A DNA stretch of 64,000 bases from Desulfobacteraceae bacterium (GTDB lineage: Bacteria; Desulfobacterota; Desulfobacteria; Desulfobacterales; JACKCP01), in contig JACKCP010000006.1 of the NCBI GenBank assembly GCA_020633955.1, positions 111,166 to 175,165 of the forward strand, in the 5' to 3' direction. The notes under the pieces were generated by a model, which searched no databases, had not been told where the DNA came from, and saw only the letters and a list, made by a program, of their open reading frames with translations. A program made the position numbers and the translations under genes. This document shows, in pieces, positions 8,942-17,833 of this stretch. Every line of letters starts with the position of its first letter. Position 1 is the first letter of the stretch.

Positions 8942-9916
8942 ATGATTTTTCCTGAGTACAGAGCAAGACGAATGAGGGCAAACGAAAACTTAAGAAAAAT
9001 GATAAGGGAAACAAACCTTCTCCCAGATGATTTTATTCTCCCTCTTTTTGTTATTGGAGGAAAGGATGTTAAAAATCCCATCCCCTCAATGCCGGGCCAT
9101 TTCCAGTTTTCAGTGGAAAATGCCGTCAAAAAGGCAAAAGAAGCAAGTGATCTTGGAATTCCTGCAATCATGCTTTTTGGAATTCCGGATAAAAAAGACA
9201 GCCTTGGTACAGCTGCATACAATAAAAACGGAATAGTCCAGAAAGCTGTAAAAGAGATTAAAAATAAAATCCCGGGCCTTGTTGTAATTACAGATGTATG
9301 TCTTTGCCAGTACACAGATCACGGGCACTGCGGTTTTATTGAAAACGGTATTATCGACAATGACATTACAATTGATCTCCTTGGTAAAATTGCAGTTTCC
9401 CATGCAAAGGCAGGAGCCGACATGGTTGCACCCTCAGACATGATGGACGGACGGGTTGCAGAAATAAGAGAAGCTCTTGATGAAAATGAAAAATTTGACA
9501 CAGCAATAATGTCATACGCTGTAAAATACTGCAGTGCATTTTACGGACCTTTCAGGCATGCTGCCCACTCAGCCCCCAAATTCGGAGACAGAAAAACATA
9601 TCAGATGGACCCTGCAAACTCTGATGAAGCAATCAGGGAAGCAACAATGGATGTTGAAGAAGGTGCAGACATAATAATGGTTAAACCTGCCCTTTCATAT
9701 CTTGATATAATTTATCGGGTAAGAGAAGAAATTGACCTTCCTGTTGCAGCCTATAATGTAAGCGGAGAATACGCCATGATAAAGGCTGCGGCTGAAAAAG
9801 GCTGGGTGGACGAAAAAAAGATAACCCTTGAAACCCTTACATCGATCAAGCGTGCAGGCGCAAAAATGATACTTACCTACTCTGCCATTGATGCTGCAAA
9901 ATATTTACAGGAATAA
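8942..9916 (+). CDS. hemB: Delta-aminolevulinic acid dehydratase (porphobilinogen synthase)
   Basis: A 324-residue HemB that condenses two 5-aminolevulinate molecules to porphobilinogen. The metal-binding motif reads DVCLCQYTDHGHCG, with C120, C122 and C130, the zinc-type variant rather than the Mg/Asp type. The Schiff-base lysines are in AVKYCSAFYGPF and IMVKPALSYLD. ATG at 8942 is chosen over the in-frame 8873 because AGGAGG lies six bases upstream and the earlier start would run deep into ahbC. It shares an operon with the last two enzymes of siroheme-dependent heme synthesis. Confidence 0.96.
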   Translation: MIFPEYRARRMRANENLRKMIRETNLLPDDFILPLFVIGGKDVKNPIPSMPGHFQFSVENAVKKAKEASDLGIPAIMLFGIPDKKDSLGTAAYNKNGIVQKAVKEIKNKIPGLVVITDVCLCQYTDHGHCGFIENGIIDNDITIDLLGKIAVSHAKAGADMVAPSDMMDGRVAEIREALDENEKFDTAIMSYAVKYCSAFYGPFRHAAHSAPKFGDRKTYQMDPANSDEAIREATMDVEEGADIIMVKPALSYLDIIYRVREEIDLPVAAYNVSGEYAMIKAAAEKGWVDEKKITLETLTSIKRAGAKMILTYSAIDAAKYLQE

Positions 9917-9919
9917 TTT

Positions 9920-10990
9920 ATGAATCACCCACATGCAATAAAAGACTCAAAAACTCCAATGATAAGACTTGTAGCCTGGGAAACCACAAGAAGGTGCAAT
10001 CTTTCATGCAAACACTGCAGAGCATCAGCAGAAGATCATGAATATGAAGGCGAGCTTTCAACAGATGAATCTAAAAAGCTTTTAAAGGAAATATCTGAGG
10101 TTGGAAAACCAATAATAATTCTTACCGGAGGAGAACCTCTTTTAAGGGATGATATTTTTGAACTGGCTGAATACGGGGACAGCTTAGGCCTTAAAATGGT
10201 CATGGCCCCAAACGGCACACTTGTCACAGAAGAAAATGCAAAAAAAATGTATGCTTCAGGAATTAAAAGAATAAGCATAAGCATTGACGGTTCAAATGAA
10301 ATTTCCCATGACGAGTTCCGAGGCATGCCCGGAGCTTTCAAAGGCTCAATGCAGGGAATTGAAAATGCAAAAAAAGCAGGAATAGAATTTCAGATAAATA
10401 CAACAATAACAAAAGACAATTTAGATGAAATTCCAGATATCTTAAATCTTGCAATTGAACTAGGAGCTGTTGCCCATCATATCTTTCTTCTTGTTCCAAC
10501 AGGAAGGGGAAAATATATTGCTGAAAAAACAATTGATGCAAAAACATATGAAAAAACACTTAACTGGTTTTATGATCAAAGGGATAAGGTTCCACTGCAG
10601 CTTAAAGCCACCTGTGCCCCCCATTATTACAGAATTTTAAGACAAAGGGCCAGAAAAGAGGGAAAAGAAGTAGATTTTAACTCATTCGGGCTTGATGCTG
10701 TAACCAGGGGATGTTTAGGAGGAATAGGTTTCTGCTTTATCTCACATACAGGCCAGGTTCAGCCCTGTGGTTTTCTTGAGCTTGACTGCGGAAACATAAA
10801 AGAAAAATCTTTTTCAGAAGTATGGGAAAACTCAAAAATATTCAATGATTTAAGAGACTATGATGCATTAAAGGGAAAATGCGGAATATGCTCATACAAT
10901 GACGTTTGCGGAGGATGCCGGGCAAGGGCATATGAGGCAACCGGAAATTATATGGAAGAAGAACCTTTCTGCCTTTATCAGCCAAAATAA
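9920..10990 (+). CDS. ahbD: Heme b synthase AhbD, radical SAM
   Basis: A 356-residue radical SAM/SPASM protein with the cluster motif C26-x3-C30-x2-C33, the TGGEPL strand, and a C-terminal auxiliary-cluster set (CGICSYNDVCGGC and a final FC). AhbD oxidatively decarboxylates the two propionates of Fe-coproporphyrin III to the vinyl groups of heme b. It is shorter than AhbC and lacks the AhbC N-terminal block, which separates the two paralogues. The gene starts three bases after the hemB stop and ends at a strong terminator. Confidence 0.93.
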   Translation: MNHPHAIKDSKTPMIRLVAWETTRRCNLSCKHCRASAEDHEYEGELSTDESKKLLKEISEVGKPIIILTGGEPLLRDDIFELAEYGDSLGLKMVMAPNGTLVTEENAKKMYASGIKRISISIDGSNEISHDEFRGMPGAFKGSMQGIENAKKAGIEFQINTTITKDNLDEIPDILNLAIELGAVAHHIFLLVPTGRGKYIAEKTIDAKTYEKTLNWFYDQRDKVPLQLKATCAPHYYRILRQRARKEGKEVDFNSFGLDAVTRGCLGGIGFCFISHTGQVQPCGFLELDCGNIKEKSFSEVWENSKIFNDLRDYDALKGKCGICSYNDVCGGCRARAYEATGNYMEEEPFCLYQPK

Positions 10991-10999
10991 CAATTACAA

Positions 11000-11042
11000 A
11001 ACTTATTCAGACCTGAATTCAGGTCTGAATAAGTTTTTTTTA
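11000..11042. terminator. Bidirectional terminator between ahbD and the DUF748 gene
   Basis: A perfect 36-bp palindrome (11000-11017 with 11018-11035) with T-runs on the plus strand and A-runs on the other side. It ends the heme operon and probably the convergent DUF748 gene, whose stop is at 11046. Confidence 0.85.
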
Positions 11043-11045
11043 AAA

Positions 11046-13961
11046 TCACCTCAAATCAAGTTCAACTCTGGAATTTGAAATATCATTAACTTTTGAAGGA
11101 CTTATTATTCTGGTTTCATTGATAAAAAGCCTTGAAGTATCAACTCTTCCAGAATCAGCCAAAAAATTTCTAACAATCCCTGCCCTTTTCGATGCAAGAT
11201 ATCTTAAATCCTCATCTGTAATTTTAAATGATGATTTAACCTTTTCTGTTATTTCAGAAATTTTATTAATAACATCAAGTTCAGAATTAAATTTTTCATT
11301 AAAAACGTCATAATGAATTTTCTCAAGAATATTCAGATAATCCTTTTCAGAGAGGTTTTGATTTTTTTCATATCCAAGAGCAGTTTTCTTATTATTTACC
11401 AAAACTTCAAATTTTTCATTTATTAATGCATCACTATCTTTTTTCGTATCGCAATAGCCTTTTATATCAAGATTTAACCCGGGTCTTTCAAAGAGAATTT
11501 TTTCAACTGCCTCAAGTCGTTTTACTGATTTTGGGTCAAACTCTGTTGTGCCTTTTAAAAATTCAATATATTTTATTTCCTCACCACCGCCGGCAATTGA
11601 TGCAACAAGGGAAAAAGGCGATGAAGCTGCTTTGACTACAAGATTTTTTAAAACATCAACTATTACTTTACCAACCTTAAATTTGGGGTCATCAAAACTT
11701 CCTGAAACAGGAATATCCAGGTTTATTTCTCCTTTTCTATTTTTTAAAAGAGAAACAGCAAGTCCAACAGGAAGATTTGTGGCATCCTTATTTTCAATTG
11801 TCCTACCCAGTTCAAACTGATCCAGAAAAACCTTGTTTTCAGCATTTATTTTTCTTTGGTCTATCTTGTAATCAAGATCAAGATTAAGCTGCCCTTTTTG
11901 AATTGCTTTTCCAATAAATTTACCGGAATATGGGGTAAAATCGGTTAGATTCAAACTTTTTAGATCTATTTTCAAATCAACAAGCAAATCTTCAAGCAAA
12001 GGATTTAATTTACCATTTGCTGTAAGAACGGCTGTATTGTCAACTTTTCCATCAAGAGAAAGATCTGCACCTTCAAATGCATCTGAGGATAAATTTTTTA
12101 TATTTGCAAAATTGATTATAAAACTTGTAGAAAAATAAGGCTCAAGAGTAAAGTCTGTGTAATCTGCACCAATATCTTTTAGTGTGATGGCTGAAATATT
12201 TATTGGAAAAAGTTTGGATTTTTCTGTTTCTGACTTCTGAGTTTTTTCTTCAACTTTATCCTTTTCAATATTTTCAGGAAATACATTTTGAAAATTAAAC
12301 CTGCCATTTTTATTTTTAAATATTTGCTGATTTATCCCTGCAATTAAAATATTTTCAATGTCAAGGGACATGGGAACAAGATTAAATTTTAATTTATTAA
12401 TTTCAAAGTTATTGAGTTTAAAAAAATCTTTTTTTGTTTCCCTTTCAATTATTTCTATTTCATTAACATGAAGATCACCTGCTGCTGAAAGTTTGAGCTC
12501 ATTATTTTCAATTTTAAGATCAGTTTTTGATTTTAAATCTGCACTGCCGTTTTTTATTAAAATTTTAAGATTTGAAGGAATATAACCATTTGCATATTCA
12601 AAATAAAGTTTGTCAATTTCTGAATTAATATTGGCAAAAACTGGATTAATCCCAAAATTTCCATTGAAATTAAAATCAGTTTTTTCATTCAGACTGAATT
12701 TGAAATCAAAATCTGAAGATTTATTCTTTTCTGTGGAAAAATTATCTATTTTTAAATTTAGTTCTGAAATAATATTTTTTACGGGTTCGTCATAATCTTT
12801 TGCCAAAACCAGTGGAGCATCATAATCTGAAAAAGAAATATTTCCATTCTTTATAAAAATTTCATCAATTCCAACATGAAAATCTGAAGGTTCTTCTTTT
12901 TTTTCATCTTTTTTATTTGGAATTTTTTCATCTTTTTTTGAATTATTTTCTTTTACAAGATTTAAAATGTTTATTTTCTGATTATTTTGAATAATTTCAA
13001 ACTGTGGAGAATCTATCAAAATATTTTTTATGGAATAGATATTTTTTAACGGGTAAATTTTATTTGTTTCAATTGAAATTTTGTCTAGAGAAGCAATTTT
13101 TGAAGATTTTCCATCATTTATTAAAAAATCATTCAAATCAAATTTTGCCTCTGCTTCAAGCTGATTATTGTTATCAGCCTTTTCAAACAAAGCCTTTAAT
13201 TCAAGATTTATGTTTCCGGAACTTACAGTAAAATTTACAAAATCTTTTAAATATGAGTAATAAAAAGGAAGAAAAACATTATTTATTTTTATATCAGCAC
13301 CAGATTTCAGACTCTTTAAAAAAGGCCTTGATTCAATATCCAGAGTTATATCTGCCCCGTTTGCAGCTGCAGAAAGGTAAATATGAACAGGTGTTTCATT
13401 GTCTTTTTCAAACCCTGAAATAAATGGAACTGAAAGATTTAATTTTTCAATTTTATGGGTTGTATTAAAAGGTTTATCAGCAAAAATTAAACCCGCGTTT
13501 TCAATTTTTAGATCTGTTATAAGAAACCCAAATTTTTTATCATTTTTTCCTTCATCAGCTTTTTCGGCCTCTTCTTTTTTTTGTGGAATTAAATCTGAAA
13601 AATTAAACTTTTCATCTATGCCTTTTTCCACATAAAACTCAGGTGAATTAAGATAAATTTCAGAAATTACAGGTGATAACTTAAAGAGTGAAGAAGTAAG
13701 ATTAATATTTACATAAAAACTGTCAAAACCTGCAAATATATTATTTTTATCCTTTGTATAAATTTTAAATTTTTCAATTTTTAAGGAAAATGCAAAAGGA
13801 TTGAATCTTATTTTTTCAATTTCAACATCTCTTTTTATTATTTCTTTTATTTTTTCAGGTGCCGTATACTTTGCAGTTAAAGGAATAATTATAAAACCAA
13901 GAACTGCATAAAATACCAAAATACTGCCTATAATTATACCTGCTTTATTTTTTCTGGTCAT
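11046..13961 (-). CDS. DUF748 (AsmA/YicH-like) envelope protein
   Basis: A 971-residue protein with one N-terminal membrane anchor (about residues 9-30, IIIGSILVFYAVLGFIII) and a long beta-rich, Asn/Lys-rich body in the periplasm. The block IKRDVEIEKIRFNPFAFSLKIEKFKI and the C-terminal YIEFLKGTTEFDPKS..RLEAVEKIL are typical of DUF748. The C-terminal part resembles an OmpA-like peptidoglycan-associated fold (LDIKGYCDTKKDSDAL). Relatives form bridge-like AsmA-clan proteins implicated in lipid movement between membranes. It is a single gene, followed by a shared terminator. Confidence 0.85.
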   Translation of the reverse strand: MTRKNKAGIIIGSILVFYAVLGFIIIPLTAKYTAPEKIKEIIKRDVEIEKIRFNPFAFSLKIEKFKIYTKDKNNIFAGFDSFYVNINLTSSLFKLSPVISEIYLNSPEFYVEKGIDEKFNFSDLIPQKKEEAEKADEGKNDKKFGFLITDLKIENAGLIFADKPFNTTHKIEKLNLSVPFISGFEKDNETPVHIYLSAAANGADITLDIESRPFLKSLKSGADIKINNVFLPFYYSYLKDFVNFTVSSGNINLELKALFEKADNNNQLEAEAKFDLNDFLINDGKSSKIASLDKISIETNKIYPLKNIYSIKNILIDSPQFEIIQNNQKINILNLVKENNSKKDEKIPNKKDEKKEEPSDFHVGIDEIFIKNGNISFSDYDAPLVLAKDYDEPVKNIISELNLKIDNFSTEKNKSSDFDFKFSLNEKTDFNFNGNFGINPVFANINSEIDKLYFEYANGYIPSNLKILIKNGSADLKSKTDLKIENNELKLSAAGDLHVNEIEIIERETKKDFFKLNNFEINKLKFNLVPMSLDIENILIAGINQQIFKNKNGRFNFQNVFPENIEKDKVEEKTQKSETEKSKLFPINISAITLKDIGADYTDFTLEPYFSTSFIINFANIKNLSSDAFEGADLSLDGKVDNTAVLTANGKLNPLLEDLLVDLKIDLKSLNLTDFTPYSGKFIGKAIQKGQLNLDLDYKIDQRKINAENKVFLDQFELGRTIENKDATNLPVGLAVSLLKNRKGEINLDIPVSGSFDDPKFKVGKVIVDVLKNLVVKAASSPFSLVASIAGGGEEIKYIEFLKGTTEFDPKSVKRLEAVEKILFERPGLNLDIKGYCDTKKDSDALINEKFEVLVNNKKTALGYEKNQNLSEKDYLNILEKIHYDVFNEKFNSELDVINKISEITEKVKSSFKITDEDLRYLASKRAGIVRNFLADSGRVDTSRLFINETRIISPSKVNDISNSRVELDLR

Positions 13962-14058
13962 GTCTTCCCTTCAGATTTTTTATTATTCATAAATTTAAAA
14001 AATATAAAGCTGAACCAGGCACAGCTTAAAGAATACACTGATTAAATTACTAACTAAT

Positions 14059-15222
14059 TTATTTGAAGGCCTTTTCAGCACAATCTTTTACAACTGAAGC
14101 AGCAGATTCCATGTTTTCAAGCGTAAGGGTTGGATGAACAAGAAACATAAGACTTGTTTCCCCAAGTTTTTTGGCATTCTCAAGCCTTTTTTTAGGTTTG
14201 ATGCCATGCTTTTTAAAGGCTTTTTCAAGATAAACCTCAGGACATACTCCCCCGCTCATACAATGAATATCTTTTTTTAAAATTTCCATCATAAGTCTGT
14301 GCCTGTCCCATCCTTTTTTAAATTTTTCTTCATTAACAAAAAGAAAATATTTGTAGTAAGAATGATAAATATGAGAATGGGGTATTGTAAGGCGAAAGCC
14401 TTCAATATCTTTAAAACTTGTATTTAGAAACAATGCATTTTCCCGCCGTTTTTCAACCCATGACTCAAGTCTTTTCAGCTGTATTCTTCCAATTACAGCC
14501 TGCATTTCAGTCATTCGCCAGTTTGTTCCGAAATCTTCATGAAACCATCTGAAGCCGGGAGGATGATCTTTTTTGTAAACTGCCTTCCAGGATTTGCCGT
14601 GATCTTTGTAAGACCAGGCTTTTGCCCATATTTTTTTATTATTTGTTGTAAGCATTCCGCCTTCGCCTCCAGTTGTCATGATTTTATCCTGACAAAAAGA
14701 CCAGGCTGCAATATCTCCAAAGGTTCCGGCATATTTACCCTTGTATTTAGCTCCGTGGCACTGGGCACAGTCTTCTATTACATAAAGCCTGTGCTTTTTT
14801 GCGAGACCAATTATTTCATCCATTTCACATGGCCACCCTGCTATATGAACACAGATTATTGCCCTGGTTTTTTCGGTTATTACTTTTTCAATTGAATCAG
14901 CTGTAATAACCTGGGAATCAAGATCAACATCTGCAAATACCGGAACAGCTCCTGCATTGAAAACACAGCTTGCCGAGGCCACAAAAGTTCTTGGAGTAAC
15001 AATAACCTCGTCTCCCTCACCAATTTCAAGAACCTTAAGTGCAAGATCAAGGGCAACTGTTCCATTTGCCAGTGCAACTGCATATCTGCACCCAAAATAT
15101 GAAGCAAACTCTTCTTCAAATTTTCTGCATTCTTCACCTGTCCAGTAATTGACCTTGTTGGACAAAAGCACCTGTTTTACAGCTTCTGCTTCTTCTTCTG
15201 TATATGACGGCCAGCTATTCAA
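14059..15222 (-). CDS. DegT/DnrJ/EryC1/StrS-family sugar aminotransferase
   Basis: A 387-residue PLP enzyme. Visible are ALANGTVALDLAL, the VIEDCAQCHGA active-site block with the PLP-pyridine Asp, and the Schiff-base lysine in SFCQDKIMTTGGEGGM. The family transaminates keto-sugars during lipopolysaccharide or glycan building. The start is TTG at 15222 with GGAGGT five bases upstream; no ATG fits. It lies 83 bp downstream of the membrane sugar-phosphate transferase on the same strand, supporting a role in surface polysaccharide synthesis. Amino-sugar product unknown. Confidence 0.87.
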   Translation of the reverse strand: MNSWPSYTEEEAEAVKQVLLSNKVNYWTGEECRKFEEEFASYFGCRYAVALANGTVALDLALKVLEIGEGDEVIVTPRTFVASASCVFNAGAVPVFADVDLDSQVITADSIEKVITEKTRAIICVHIAGWPCEMDEIIGLAKKHRLYVIEDCAQCHGAKYKGKYAGTFGDIAAWSFCQDKIMTTGGEGGMLTTNNKKIWAKAWSYKDHGKSWKAVYKKDHPPGFRWFHEDFGTNWRMTEMQAVIGRIQLKRLESWVEKRRENALFLNTSFKDIEGFRLTIPHSHIYHSYYKYFLFVNEEKFKKGWDRHRLMMEILKKDIHCMSGGVCPEVYLEKAFKKHGIKPKKRLENAKKLGETSLMFLVHPTLTLENMESAASVVKDCAEKAFK

Positions 15223-15259
15223 TTTTCACCTCCGGCTTTAATCTGTATTTTCTGTTTTT

Positions 15260-15323
15260 TAACTTTTCAGTTTAAAATTAACCGAGTGCTGCACTCTTTC
15301 TGAGTTTATTCCTGAATAGTAAT
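15260..15323. repeat. Palindromic repeat A, short copy overlapping the transferase 3' end
   Basis: A shortened copy with left end AACTTTTCAGTTTAAA, inner arm GTGCTGCACTCTTTCTGAG and right end CCTGAATAGTAAT. The right end is inside the neighbouring reading frame and encodes its last residues and stop. Confidence 0.6.
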
Positions 15324-16295
15324 TTTTTTTCTTATTTCATAAGAATAAAGACAAAAAATTACAAAAATAAGTGAATAGAAAATCAGTATATAACTAATAC
15401 CATAGACCTTAATATTTATAATTAAAACAGAAATAATAAACTGAACAATACCAAAGAAAAAAGAAATTTTAAAATGGCTGAAACCAAGCTCATTTACAAG
15501 CAGCTGATATAAATGTCTTCTGTGAGGTTTTGCAAGGGACTGCCTGTCTTTTATTCTAATAAACATTGTACTCAGCTCATCTGCATAAAAAAGAAAAATA
15601 AATCCTGATATACATAAGAAATCAGTTAGATTTTCAGATAATAAAACTGCAGAACATGCAAATACAAACCCTGAAAAAATACTTCCGACGTCTCCCATGA
15701 AAACACTTGCACCAGGTATATTAAAAGGCAAAAAACCAAGGTATGAAAACATTATGGAAAAAAATAAAATCGTATATCCGGTTTCAAATCCTGAAATATA
15801 AGAATAGCATCCTAAAAAAAAGAATGCCACAACACCTGTTATTCCGGCTATTCCGTTTATCCCGTCCATAAAATTATAAAAATTAGCAGTTCCCGAAATA
15901 AATACAGCCAATATGGGAATAAACAATAAATTTGAGAAAAAAGCAGATTCAAAAAAACAATTTAATCCTGTCAAAAATAATAAACTGCAAAAAAACTGAA
16001 TCAGCAGACGAATTTTTGGTTTTATTTCTCTTATGTCATTCAAAAAACTTATGCATCCCAAAATTACAGCAGGAATCCAGAAAAAAAAAGGAATACCAAG
16101 ATAAACAGAACAAATAACAAAGGAAAAAACTATTCCAGCGCCCCCGCCTTTGGGTATTATTCCTTTATGGGAACTTCTTTCGTTTGCAATATCAATCAAT
16201 TCAAGTTTATATCCAAATTTTTTAATCAGTAAAGCACCTAAAATCCCTGAAAACAAAGATGCTAAAATACAAATCATAAAAATCGATAATTCCAT
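15306..16295 (-). CDS. MraY/WecA-like polyprenyl-phosphate sugar-1-phosphate transferase
   Basis: A 329-residue integral membrane protein with about ten hydrophobic segments. The GT4 motifs are present: NERSSHKGIIPKGGG on the first cytoplasmic loop, NFYNFMDGINGIAG (metal/catalytic Asp), FMGDVGS, and PHRRHLYQ late. This is the WbpL/TagO/WecA group, which starts a lipid-linked glycan by moving an N-acetyl-hexosamine phosphate to undecaprenyl phosphate. ATG at 16295 is preferred over TTG at 16328, though neither has a strong ribosome site. The final codons (ITIQE) come from a repeat A end. Confidence 0.85.
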   Translation of the reverse strand: MELSIFMICILASLFSGILGALLIKKFGYKLELIDIANERSSHKGIIPKGGGAGIVFSFVICSVYLGIPFFFWIPAVILGCISFLNDIREIKPKIRLLIQFFCSLLFLTGLNCFFESAFFSNLLFIPILAVFISGTANFYNFMDGINGIAGITGVVAFFFLGCYSYISGFETGYTILFFSIMFSYLGFLPFNIPGASVFMGDVGSIFSGFVFACSAVLLSENLTDFLCISGFIFLFYADELSTMFIRIKDRQSLAKPHRRHLYQLLVNELGFSHFKISFFFGIVQFIISVLIINIKVYGISYILIFYSLIFVIFCLYSYEIRKKITIQE

Positions 16296-16622
16296 AAAAA
16301 AATCAGCCTTACCATTTAAATTAAACAAGGGTTTTTATTTTTATAGTTAAACCCTTACAAAGCAACAAAAAATACATTAATTTTGAAAAATTTTAAATCA
16401 TAATGATTTTAGTGAGAATATTTTAAATATGGTCTGAATACAAAATCATGAGAGACAATAGAAATCAAAAGCCTTATTTCATATCTAAACCCCATGTTCA
16501 ATAAAAAACGGTCTAGTTTTATAGTCTGCACATTTATTTTAAGATGTTATTCAGATACAATCAAAAGAGACTGCAATTTAGGTTTACATCTTGAATTTTT
16601 CCTAATAGAAATAAAAAAATAA

Positions 16623-16793
16623 GAACTTTTCAGTTTAAACCTGAATAGCTGCTGTATTCTTTTTAGATATCATTCCCGCTTAAGCTTCCGGGCAGGAGAT
16701 AAAAAACTATCTCTTGAAACCGGCTCAAAAAAAATACAGCATCCGTTATTCAAGCAAACTGGCTTCTGTATCAGTTTTCAGCTGAAGAGTTAC
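16623..16793. repeat. Palindromic intergenic repeat A, copy 4 (full length)
   Basis: A 171-bp copy. It begins GAACTTTTCAGTTTAAACC and ends TTTCAGCTGAAGAGTTAC, with the middle hairpin CAGGAGATAAAAAACTATCTC and inner arms GCTGCTGTATTCTTTTTAG and AAAAAATACAGCATCCG. The upstream part of this gap (16330-16620) is AT-rich and I see nothing in it. Confidence 0.8.
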
Positions 16794-16807
16794 AAAAAGA
16801 ACTGCTT

Positions 16808-16848
16808 AATGATTGGCCGAAAACGAGAATTTTTTATTCAGCAACTAC
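16808..16848 (+). repeat. Short repeat B, copy 2
   Basis: TGATTGGCCGAAAACGAGAA followed by TTTTTTATTCAGCAACTAC. It creates an in-frame TTG at 16813 for the gene that follows, but this looks accidental. Confidence 0.65.
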
Positions 16849-16860
16849 CTAAAAAGAAAT

Positions 16861-17772
16861 ATGCTTATGCACGAATTAATAAAACAGGCAGCAATTGAAA
16901 CAGCAAAAGAAATAAACGAAAACAAAAGAATTTTCCGCAGATTTAAAAACATGACAAAAGCGGAGATAATTGCGGAATTACAATCTGATCTTGCTGAATA
17001 TTATCTGGAAAATAAAGACACTTTATCTTTAAAACTTACCAAACTGCCAAATAAAGAAAAATACTTAAAAAAAGCTTTTATAAACCATTTAAAAGACAAG
17101 GAAAGAACAAAAAATAATGATTTTTTTTCATATCTTCGAAAAAAAATTATTGATGATTTTAAAAAAGCAGATGAAATTATTTCAGAAATTTACAACAACT
17201 TCGTATATTTTTCCATTTCAAAAAATCCGACAAATTTTCTCAATAAAAATTTAATTGATTTTGATGATATTTATTATCCAGAAGAAAATGATTTCAGAAA
17301 TGAAACCCAGATTTCAAAGAAAAAAAATTTAAAGACTCTTTTTTTTCATTTTATGGATGAAGTTGAAAAATTTGGACATAAAAAACAGGAAACAGCTGTA
17401 AAAGCAGATGATTTTAATTTATGGATTTTTTCAAACAATATGTTTGAACCCCACTTTGTTTCTACAGATGAAATGATAAATGAAATCAAAGACTCAAATC
17501 CAATTTCTGTTATTTCAGAGGATTTTAAAAAAATTTCTCAAAAAATTCTTTCTGAATTTAATGAAAAAGAACAAAAAGTTTTAAAATGCCTTCTTTTTGG
17601 AACAAGCAAATCAAAACTTTCAAAAGAACTTGGATATTCAAAGCCATCTGGCTTTACACACTTTAAAGACAAAACTATGGATAAATTAAAAATAATTTTT
17701 ACAAAAAATCAAATAACTGATGAAGACTCTGAAATAATTTATGAAATAAAAAACCTTCTTGATAAAGATTAA
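16861..17772 (+). CDS. Sigma-70-like transcription factor (first gene of a sigma/anti-sigma/Lon-like trio)
   Basis: A 303-residue, Lys/Asn-rich protein. Near residues 225-280 it has a sigma region-4-like helix-turn-helix (ILSEFNEKEQKVLKCLL, SKSKLSKELGYSKPSGF, then a basic recognition-type helix). A block near residues 68-85 (YLKKAFINHLKDKERTKN) resembles the end of ECF region 2, but region 2 is not convincing by eye. The frame extends to TTG 16813 inside repeat B; ATG at 16861 is chosen because the added residues are repeat-encoded. The ribosome site is weak (AAAGAA). With the next two genes it forms a same-strand unit, and all three are more A+T-rich than the surrounding genes, hinting at acquisition. 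Confidence 0.6.
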   Translation: MLMHELIKQAAIETAKEINENKRIFRRFKNMTKAEIIAELQSDLAEYYLENKDTLSLKLTKLPNKEKYLKKAFINHLKDKERTKNNDFFSYLRKKIIDDFKKADEIISEIYNNFVYFSISKNPTNFLNKNLIDFDDIYYPEENDFRNETQISKKKNLKTLFFHFMDEVEKFGHKKQETAVKADDFNLWIFSNNMFEPHFVSTDEMINEIKDSNPISVISEDFKKISQKILSEFNEKEQKVLKCLLFGTSKSKLSKELGYSKPSGFTHFKDKTMDKLKIIFTKNQITDEDSEIIYEIKNLLDKD

Positions 17773-17833
17773 ATTTTTTTGAAATTGAAACAAAAAAAAC
17801 CGTTAATAAAAAATAAAAACGGAAAAAATAAAA

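Noticed and set aside
10036..10341. Long minus-strand ORF antisense to ahbD.
   Set aside because: It is a shadow frame of a strongly coding gene; no ribosome site and no recognisable protein.
16813..16860. N-terminal extension of the sigma-like protein from TTG 16813.
   Set aside because: These codons are entirely repeat B sequence found elsewhere between genes; ATG at 16861 is the simpler start.
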